Shown piece by piece: positions 1 through 5,486 of a stretch of DNA of 16,398 bases. Under the pieces are notes generated by a model, which saw only the letters and a list, made by a program, of their open reading frames with translations, did no database searches and had not been told where the DNA came from. The DNA is from Bacteriovoracaceae bacterium. GTDB lineage: Bacteria > Bdellovibrionota > UBA1018. Location of the stretch: positions 1 to 16,398 of the forward strand of contig CANFHS010000017.1 in assembly GCA_947446835.1 (NCBI GenBank). Reading direction: 5' to 3'. The position numbers and the translations under genes were made by a program. The stretch's first letter is position 1, and the number at the start of each line of letters is the position of its first letter.

Positions 1-444
1 ACCCGGGTAGTCGCGATTCGGGTCGGTGGAGCGGCCCTGCAGCGGCTCCCAGCGGCTGCGAGCGTTGTAGCCCGGAATATTGAGCACCGGGATGACGTAC
101 AGGGTCTGGCCCTGGAGCGGGGCATCCGCCACCGAAGCCGCGAAAGCCTTGGCCACCTCGGTCGAACCGTACTCGTTGCCATGGTGGGTCGCCACCAGCA
201 GGTTGTGGGTCGGTCCGTCGCCGATCTTCAGCCCCTGGACCTCCTGGCCGGCATCATTGAGGGTCAGCGTGAAAAGCTGTACCCGCGCCGGGTATTTGGC
301 GACCAGGTCGCGCATGAACTTCTGGACGTCCGCATAGCTGCGGCTGACCGTCCAGCTCGGCTCGGGAGTCGCCGCCGACGCGGAAACCGCCCAACCCAGA
401 ACCACCGCCACAAAGGCCAGCCTGACCCCATCGAGTCTTTTCAT
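1..444 (-). CDS. Secreted M14-family zinc carboxypeptidase (3' end outside window)
   Basis: The visible 148 residues are the N-terminal part of an exported M14 metallocarboxypeptidase, which would remove C-terminal residues from peptides or murein peptides outside the cytoplasm. Residues 1 to about 25 form a signal peptide (MKR, a hydrophobic stretch, then an ASA/SAA-type cleavage site). The zinc-binding HxxE motif is seen as THHGNEYGS (H88 and E91), and DPNRDYPG (143-148) carries the Asn-Arg pair that holds the substrate carboxylate in this family. The third zinc ligand and the catalytic glutamate would lie beyond the left edge. The ATG at 444 is preceded by a G-rich Shine-Dalgarno region (GGGGGGAT), and an in-frame TAG lies just upstream, so the start is secure. 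It lies downstream of rnpB on the same strand. The substrate cannot be told from this fragment. Confidence 0.88.
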   Translation of the reverse strand, partial: MKRLDGVRLAFVAVVLGWAVSASAATPEPSWTVSRSYADVQKFMRDLVAKYPARVQLFTLTLNDAGQEVQGLKIGDGPTHNLLVATHHGNEYGSTEVAKAFAASVADAPLQGQTLYVIPVLNIPGYNARSRWEPLQGRSTDPNRDYPG

Positions 445-522
445 CCCCTGATCCCCCCTGAGCGGTCGAGTCTACACCGACCGACCCAGGGGGCAAGAAC
501 CAGGGGATGAATTTTGAAAAAA

Positions 523-909
523 TGCGCGGGACTGTAAGCCGGGTTCTGTCTTCGCTTTCCGGAGAAAGCGGAGGCGATCATTCCTCTAGGCCGGGGATTG
601 CTCCCAAGCTCCAGCAGTCTTACCCGGAGGCAGATGGCCGGGCCAGCCTGCGTCCTCCCTATTTGACCTTGCTCCAGGTAGGGTTTGCCGTGCCACTTCC
701 GTCACCGGAAGCGCGGTGGGCTCTTACCCCACCCTTTCACCCTTACCGCGGGCCCGAAGGCCCGAGGCGGTATGCTTTCTGTTGCACTTTCCGTCGCTCC
801 GCAGTCACCCACGAAACGCCTGGCCGTTAGCCAGTACCTTGCCCTGCGGAGCCCGGACTTTCCTCCCGCCCAGGTGTGACCCTGGACCAGCGATCGCCCG
901 TCCCGCGCA
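523..909 (-). ncRNA. rnpB: RNase P RNA, bacterial type A
   Basis: This is the catalytic RNA of RNase P, which cleaves the 5' leader from pre-tRNAs. Read on the minus strand it contains the universal 5' core GAGGAAAGTCCGGGCTCC (848-865) and the universal 3' core AGACAGAACCCGGCTTA (535-551), which together build helix P4. The ends are set by helix P1: TGCGCGGGAC at the 5' end (909-900) pairs with GTCCCGCGCA at the 3' end (532-523). A CGGGCC-TTCG-GGCCCG hairpin lies between the cores. A run of six T follows the 3' P1 strand (522-517) and may mark the transcript end. The 5' end is only 33 nt past the stop of the zinc-ribbon gene and I find no good promoter there, so co-transcription and processing are plausible. 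Exact ends are inferred from P1 pairing. Confidence 0.96.
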
Positions 910-942
910 AACCGTGTGGATCCTCCTGATTTCGTCGCCCGA

Positions 943-1680
943 TCAGGCCTGTGCCTGGGGCTGAGGTGCGAAAAGAATGCGGTTGCAGCTGGGGCACGTC
1001 TGCAAGGCGGTTCCCCGCTGCACATCGTTGGCCTGCTGCGGAGGCAGCATCATGTTGCAGCCACTGCAGCGTCCGCTGACGGCAGGCACCAGGGCCGCGC
1101 CGCCGCGCGAACCCCGGAGGCGGTCGTAGCCTCCCAGGATGCGCCGCTCAATCACCGCGGTGTACTGGGCCCGACCCGCGCCGAGCTTGTCGATCTCGGC
1201 CTGCAGGCCGTCCATCCGGCCCTGGACCTCGGAAGCCGCGTCGTCGCGCGAGGTGCGGGACTTCTGGAGAGCTGCTTCGAGCTGGGCCAGCTCGGCACGG
1301 CCGGCGTCGATGTCGGTGCCCGCCTTCAGGATCTGCTCCTCGAGCGCCGCATTGGCCTTGTTGAACTGCTCCAGTTCCTTCGAAACCGCCTGGTATTCCG
1401 TGTTGTTCGCCACGTTCTCGAGGCGCACGGCCGTGCGGCCCGCACGATCCCGGCTCAGCTCGAGGGCGGCCTGGGCCTCGCGGCGCACCCGCTCCAGGTC
1501 GAGCAGGGAGTTCTGCCTGGCATCCACGGACGCCTTGGCCTTGAGGAAGGCGTCCTCGAGCACTTTCAGCGCCACCGGAAGATCGGCTTTCTTCTTTTTG
1601 AGCTGGTCAAGCTTCAGGTCAAGTTCCTGGAGGTTTTCCAGGGCCTTGAGCTGGTCACGCAGCGAGAGAATTTGAGTCAC
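943..1680 (-). CDS. CT398/HP0958-type coiled-coil zinc-ribbon protein
   Basis: This 245-residue protein has a long charged helical hairpin (about residues 8-175, typical coiled-coil heptads) and a C-terminal C4 zinc ribbon with CSGC (C205, C208) and CPSC (C229, C232). The segment NNTEYQAVSKELE (92-104) is a family hallmark between the coils. The family (zf-RING_7/CT398, including Helicobacter HP0958/FlgZ) is thought to bind nucleic acid or act as a protein chaperone; the role here is unknown. The start is a GTG at 1680 overlapping the Nif3 stop as GTGA, with a GGAGG Shine-Dalgarno about 8 nt upstream inside the Nif3 gene. It is the last protein gene of the rhodanese-Nif3-zinc-ribbon unit and lies directly before rnpB, a neighbourhood I recall from other bacteria. 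The name of the family is firm, the function is not. Confidence 0.9.
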   Translation of the reverse strand: MTQILSLRDQLKALENLQELDLKLDQLKKKKADLPVALKVLEDAFLKAKASVDARQNSLLDLERVRREAQAALELSRDRAGRTAVRLENVANNTEYQAVSKELEQFNKANAALEEQILKAGTDIDAGRAELAQLEAALQKSRTSRDDAASEVQGRMDGLQAEIDKLGAGRAQYTAVIERRILGGYDRLRGSRGGAALVPAVSGRCSGCNMMLPPQQANDVQRGTALQTCPSCNRILFAPQPQAQA

Positions 1681-2807
1681 TTCTTTCCTCCAGTCCAGAT
1701 CTTCTGGGTCGGCACATCGAGCAGCAGCGTCTTGAGTCCCTCTTCCTGGAGCCAGTCCCGCATCGTGGAGAGGTAGAACCTCTCGCTTTCGCGATGACCC
1801 AGTTCGAGGACAGTCACACCCTGACGGGCGCCATCGAGCTGCGAATGATACCCGGCCTCGCCGGTGATCAGCAGGTCACAACCCGCGCTGGCCGCGGCTC
1901 CCACAAACGAGGAGCCTTTGCCCGCCACGAAGCCCAGACGGCGAATCCGAGAGGCGACCGGTTCCGAAACCCAGAAACCGTCAACCTTGAAGAGACGCTT
2001 AACATCCCGCGCCACATCTGCAAAGGACCTCGGCTTGGGCAGCTCGCCCCAGAAGCCGTAACCCAGGCCCCAGGTCTGACCCTGGCCCGAAGGCCGCTGC
2101 TCGACCAGGTAAAGGTCGTAAGCCACTTCCTCGTAAGGATGGGCCTGAAGCAGGGCCCGGACCACGCCCGCACGCAGGCCCCGAGGCAACACGGTTTCGA
2201 GCCGGACCTCCTCGGCGCGTTCCAGGGTGCCCACCTGGCCCAGAAATGGCTCGGTTCCGGGGCCGGCTCGGAAGGTGCCCTCGCCCCGGACCCCGAACGT
2301 GCAGCGGTCGTACTGGCCGATCTGACCCGCGCCCGCAGCGCAGATGGCCTGGCGAACGGCTTCGACATGGCTCACGGGCACGAAAACCACCAGCTTGAGC
2401 AGCGAAGCCGAGCCGGAATCGATGAGCCTTCCCTTGACCTCGACCTTCAGCCCCTCGGACACGGCACGAACCACCTCAAGCGAGCACTGGTCGAAGTTGG
2501 TGTGGCACGAAACGACAGAAATGCCTTCCTGAATGGCCCGATGAACCCTCCGGGACGCCGACGAGCCCGCGGTGACCTTCGAGAGGCCGCGGCTCCTGGG
2601 GAAAATGCAAGGGTGGTGGTTCACGACCAGTTTCCACCCCTTGGCGACCGCGGCATCGATCGCCTCGTCGGTGAGGTCCACCGAAACCACCGCGCCCGAG
2701 GTCTGCGTCTCCGCGTCGCCCACCAGGAGGCCCACATTGTCCCACTCTTCGGCCGTTCCCGAGGGCGCCCGCCGCTCCAGGGCGGCCATCACGTCAGCGA
2801 TCTTCAT
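1677..2807 (-). CDS. Nif3-like dinuclear metal centre protein (YqfO type)
   Basis: This is a 376-residue member of the Nif3/YbgI/YqfO family, which binds two metal ions and is often labelled GTP cyclohydrolase 1 type 2 homolog. Its cellular role is still debated. The metal-site motifs are all present: EEWDNVGLLVGD near residue 20, NHHPCIF (H64, H65), CHTNFD (H102, D106) and the C-terminal ELGHRESE (H338, E342). The length is that of the three-part YqfO form: a middle region at about 135-235 with VFVPVSHVEAVRQA and HPYEEVAYDLY is the PII/CutA-like insert seen in those proteins and absent from short YbgI forms. The ATG overlaps the stop of the upstream fusion gene as ATGA and has no Shine-Dalgarno of its own, so translation is probably coupled. 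The downstream zinc-ribbon gene overlaps in turn. Confidence 0.93.
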   Translation of the reverse strand: MKIADVMAALERRAPSGTAEEWDNVGLLVGDAETQTSGAVVSVDLTDEAIDAAVAKGWKLVVNHHPCIFPRSRGLSKVTAGSSASRRVHRAIQEGISVVSCHTNFDQCSLEVVRAVSEGLKVEVKGRLIDSGSASLLKLVVFVPVSHVEAVRQAICAAGAGQIGQYDRCTFGVRGEGTFRAGPGTEPFLGQVGTLERAEEVRLETVLPRGLRAGVVRALLQAHPYEEVAYDLYLVEQRPSGQGQTWGLGYGFWGELPKPRSFADVARDVKRLFKVDGFWVSEPVASRIRRLGFVAGKGSSFVGAAASAGCDLLITGEAGYHSQLDGARQGVTVLELGHRESERFYLSTMRDWLQEEGLKTLLLDVPTQKIWTGGKK

Positions 2808-3901
2808 GAGGAGGTCTCCACTTCGTATCCGGCCTGCTGCCAGGCCTGGATTCCGCCCTTGAGCTGGACCACGTCCGGGTGGCCCACATAGGTGAGCGTC
2901 TGCGCCGCGTTCTGGCTCCGTCGACCGGACTGGCAGACCACGAAGATCCGCGGCGCCGCGCGCAGCTCGGAAACCCGGAGGCCAAGCTCGGACAACGGCA
3001 CCTGCACCGAGCCCGCGATGCGGAGGGCCTCGAACTCGGAAGCCTCGCGCACATCGATGAACAGGGCGGCCGGATCCCGGCGGGCCAGCGCCTTCTTGAA
3101 CTTGTCCACACCCAGCACCGTGAAGGGATCCGCCTCGGGCGAAGCGGCGGCGCAGACCCAGGCACCTCCCAAGGTCCGCTCGCGCCGGGACCCATCCGGA
3201 TCGCGTTCATGGTTGAAGGCCAGATGCCTCAGCACGGACTCGGGCGGCGGATCGCGGAACTCCGAGCGCTTGCGCTCCAGGAGCTCCTGGGCCGAGCCCG
3301 AAAGCCAATCCAGGTTCCGCTTTCGCTCCACGCCCAGCAATGAAAACAGGTGCCCCGAACAACCATGCGCCGGCAGGACAACCAGGCCCGGCTCCAGGGG
3401 CGCGAGCCGCTGGTCCAGGCTGTTCCAGAGCAAAGCGGGGTCCCCATCGGGGGCGTCCCATCGCCCGGTGCCCCCGACCAGGAGCGTGTCCCCCGTGAAC
3501 AGCAGATTGCCGAGCCTGAAGCAGACCGAATCGGCCGTATGCCCCGGGGTCGCCAGCACCTCCAGCGAGGACTGCCCGAGCGGCAGCTTCTGGCCGTCCC
3601 AGAGTTCGAGGTCGGGCCGCGCGTTCCCGCGCGAAGCGACTGCGCCCACCTGAGCGCCAAACTCGGCGCGCACTGCATGGGTCGCCGAGGCGTGGTCGCT
3701 ATGCGAATGCGTTTCGAGCGCGTAACGGACACTCAGGCCCTGCTCGGAAACCTGGACGCGATACGCATCCAGGAGATCCAGCACGGGATCGATGATGGCC
3801 GCCTGGCGCGACGCGCGGTCGTGCACCAAATAAGAGGTGCATCCTTCGGCGCGAAATTGCCTGAGCCCGAGAGCGGGCAAGGAGGTCTGGAGAAACGGCA
3901 T
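2804..3901 (-). CDS. Metallo-beta-lactamase-fold persulfide-dioxygenase-like protein fused to rhodanese
   Basis: This 365-residue protein joins an N-terminal metallo-beta-lactamase domain (about 10-230) to a C-terminal rhodanese domain (about 262-360). The first domain has the ETHE1-like metal set: THSHSDHAS (H65, H67, D69, H70), TPGHTADS (H121), FTGDTLLVGGTGR (D138) and PAHG (H179). The rhodanese carries the active-site loop VVCQSGRRS with C323. By family knowledge such fusions (PRF/CstB type) oxidise glutathione or other low-molecular persulfides to sulfite and move sulfane sulfur onto thiols, in the cytoplasm. The substrate here is inferred, not seen. The ATG at 3901 follows a good Shine-Dalgarno (AAAGGAG) with no spacer, which is odd; the next usable start (TTG, residue 8) lacks one. 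The gene is 86 nt downstream of the pilin-like gene and overlaps Nif3 by ATGA. Confidence 0.88.
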   Translation of the reverse strand: MPFLQTSLPALGLRQFRAEGCTSYLVHDRASRQAAIIDPVLDLLDAYRVQVSEQGLSVRYALETHSHSDHASATHAVRAEFGAQVGAVASRGNARPDLELWDGQKLPLGQSSLEVLATPGHTADSVCFRLGNLLFTGDTLLVGGTGRWDAPDGDPALLWNSLDQRLAPLEPGLVVLPAHGCSGHLFSLLGVERKRNLDWLSGSAQELLERKRSEFRDPPPESVLRHLAFNHERDPDGSRRERTLGGAWVCAAASPEADPFTVLGVDKFKKALARRDPAALFIDVREASEFEALRIAGSVQVPLSELGLRVSELRAAPRIFVVCQSGRRSQNAAQTLTYVGHPDVVQLKGGIQAWQQAGYEVETSS

Positions 3902-3987
3902 CTCTCCTTTATATCAGATGGGACTCACCCCGGGATACCGCGGCGATTCGCCAGGATTTTGTCGCCCCAGCGTGCGAGAGCCGCGAC

Positions 3988-4989
3988 TCAGGTGCACTTC
4001 AAGGTGAGTGGTGTCCCGGCCGGAGGAACTCCCCCAGGGCAGGCCGCGGAGCCCTCGATGCAATTGATGGCCTCGCAAGTGCACGCGTAGTTCCCGCTGA
4101 CACAACCCGGCCGAAATCCGCCCACTCCGTAAATCGAGCAGGAACCGCCATCCCGATTGTCCGCATAGCAGCCGCGGCGGATCGGAGCCGGGACCAGGAG
4201 CACCGCGCTGTATTTGTCCTGGCCCTGGGCCGCGGCATTGTAATCGCGGCCCACCGCCAGGTTCGGAAACAGGCGCTTGGCCTTGTTGCTGATCTGGAAC
4301 GACAAACGGATGCGGAAGTTGGGCTGGGTGCAGCCGTGAACGCTGGCCGGGTCGTCGGTCTTCGACGGATCGGCAAACGGAGCGGTGTCGCACTCGATTC
4401 CCACCAGCTCGACCAAGGGCTTGAGCACGCAGGTTCCCTCCGAGTTCACATCGAAGGCACACGGGTTTCCATCCAGGGTCAGGCCACTCGTGGCGCTGTT
4501 CGGGTCGTAAAACACCGCCCCTTTCGAAGAGCCGGAGGTTCCCGCGCGGGTCAGCAGGCGGATCGGGGTCGCCTGGAAGGTGCTGCCCTTGCCCAGGAGC
4601 TGCCGCTGCACCCGGGAAGGACACTCGCCCGGGGGTGATGTCACTCCGTTGACTGCAATGGACTCGGAGCGGAACTTGCCGGTCACCGCATCCCGGGACA
4701 CGCACCAGAACCAGTTGCCGATCTGGGCCCCTGCCGGCGGGCTGGGCCAGACGGGCGTGGGGTTGTTTTCGGCCGCATCGACGGTCAACGCCCAGCTTTC
4801 CGGATCGTTCATGATCCGGTTCAGGACGGCATTGCGGTATTCCTGCAACGTCACGCGGAAGCGCTCATCCGGAGACCGCTTGCTGGCACGCTCGATCAGG
4901 ATGGTGGTCAAATAAATGACAAACGAGCCCAGGGCGATGGAGACCAGCACCCCGATCAGGTTCTGCCCCTTGCGCCCCAGCCGGATCAT
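3988..4989 (-). CDS. Cysteine-rich type IV prepilin-like / minor pseudopilin protein
   Basis: The 333-residue product begins MIRLGRKGQNLIGVLVSI, a short positive leader ending in Gly followed by one hydrophobic helix (about 9-32). That is the layout of a class III (prepilin peptidase) signal, with cleavage expected at G8/Q9. The usual Glu at mature position 5 is Gly here, as in some tip or minor pilins. The rest is a polar extracytoplasmic domain with 14 cysteines, eight of them in the last 60 residues, suggesting many disulfide bonds; I recognise no named domain in it. The ATG at 4989 overlaps the HIT gene stop as ATGA with AAGG about 10 nt upstream. A longer reading frame upstream is only the shadow of the HIT gene. 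It could be an assembly-initiating pilin, a type II secretion pseudopilin or an adhesin tip; the sequence does not decide. Confidence 0.8.
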   Translation of the reverse strand: MIRLGRKGQNLIGVLVSIALGSFVIYLTTILIERASKRSPDERFRVTLQEYRNAVLNRIMNDPESWALTVDAAENNPTPVWPSPPAGAQIGNWFWCVSRDAVTGKFRSESIAVNGVTSPPGECPSRVQRQLLGKGSTFQATPIRLLTRAGTSGSSKGAVFYDPNSATSGLTLDGNPCAFDVNSEGTCVLKPLVELVGIECDTAPFADPSKTDDPASVHGCTQPNFRIRLSFQISNKAKRLFPNLAVGRDYNAAAQGQDKYSAVLLVPAPIRRGCYADNRDGGSCSIYGVGGFRPGCVSGNYACTCEAINCIEGSAACPGGVPPAGTPLTLKCT

Positions 4990-5390
4990 GGAGCGCCGGC
5001 CTTCAGCGCATCCAGGATGCGCCCCTGGACCGCACGGTACTCCTCGTCCTTCAGCACGCGGGCCTTGTCGAAGCGCAGGTCGGTCGGATCCCACATCGGG
5101 ACCACATGGTAGTGGAAGTGCGGCACATCCCAGCCCGCGATCAAGGTGCCCACACGACGGCAACCGGTGGCCTTCTGGATGGCGAGGCCGATGCGCTTCG
5201 CGTTCGAAAACACCGCGGAATAGTGGGGCTCCGGGACGTCAAGAAAGTGATCCACCTCGACCTTGGGCACGATCAGGGTGTGCCCGGGCTGGATGGCGTC
5301 GCGCGCCAGGAACGAGAACGTCAGCTCGTCCTCATGAATGCGGTAGGAGGGGATTTCGCCTGCCAGGATCCGGGAAAAGATCGATGCCAT
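4986..5390 (-). CDS. HIT-family nucleotide-binding hydrolase
   Basis: This 134-residue protein is a complete histidine-triad protein of the Hint/HIT group, which hydrolyses nucleoside phosphoramidates or dinucleoside polyphosphates in the cytoplasm. The opening SIFSRILAGEIPSYRI and the central PGHTLIVPKVEVDHFLDV are typical, and the catalytic triad motif HFHYHVV (H91, H93, H95) lies near residue 91. The length agrees with the family. The ATG at 5390 was chosen because the conserved family N-terminus begins there; the purine-rich GATGATGGGACC just upstream is only a weak Shine-Dalgarno. It is the first gene of a minus-strand unit and is translationally coupled to the pilin-like gene downstream, an odd partnership that may be only positional. 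It faces the divergent plus-strand gene across 96 bp. Confidence 0.93.
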   Translation of the reverse strand: MASIFSRILAGEIPSYRIHEDELTFSFLARDAIQPGHTLIVPKVEVDHFLDVPEPHYSAVFSNAKRIGLAIQKATGCRRVGTLIAGWDVPHFHYHVVPMWDPTDLRFDKARVLKDEEYRAVQGRILDALKAGAP

Positions 5391-5440
5391 GGTCCCATCA
5401 TCATTTTTCTGGGCCGCGACAATCAAGCCCCAAGTGACCC

Positions 5441-5459
5441 CTTCCTGACGCTCAGGAAG
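5441..5459. repeat. Perfect 8-bp inverted repeat in the divergent intergenic region
   Basis: CTTCCTGA and TCAGGAAG flank a CGC spacer. The repeat lies 27 bp before the ATG of the plus-strand PqqD/CNB gene, over the place where the -35 element of the proposed promoter should be, and 51 bp from the HIT gene start. It could be an operator for a dimeric regulator. A short RNA hairpin is the other reading, but no T-run follows on either strand. Confidence 0.5.
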
Positions 5460-5474
5460 CAGGCCTGAAAATCC

Positions 5475-5480
5475 GATACT
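5475..5480 (+). promoter_or_regulatory. Possible -10 element of a leaderless promoter
   Basis: GATACT matches four of six positions of the sigma-70 -10 consensus and ends six bases before the ATG at 5487. Transcription from it would begin at or next to the start codon. No Shine-Dalgarno is present before that ATG, which fits a leaderless mRNA. No recognisable -35 element exists at the right spacing; the inverted repeat occupies that place instead. This is inference from spacing and weak consensus. Confidence 0.35.
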
Positions 5481-5486
5481 CCCCAT

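Noticed and set aside
925..947. CCTGAT/ATCAGG inverted repeat at the end of the zinc-ribbon gene as a terminator
   Set aside because: Only six pairs with an 11-nt loop and no T-run, so it is too weak for an intrinsic terminator; mentioned only as a possible processing site.
507..1025. Several short open frames on both strands within and next to the RNase P RNA
   Set aside because: The region is explained by rnpB universal cores and P1 pairing; the frames show no protein-like pattern.
1794..2891. A 365-codon plus-strand open frame opposite the Nif3 gene
   Set aside because: Shadow of a high-GC gene whose minus-strand product has clear metal-site motifs; no motif or Shine-Dalgarno supports the plus strand.
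5391..5440. Sigma-70 promoter for the HIT gene on the minus strand
   Set aside because: A TTGATT can be found, but the matching -10 position is poor and too close to the start codon; not strong enough to list.
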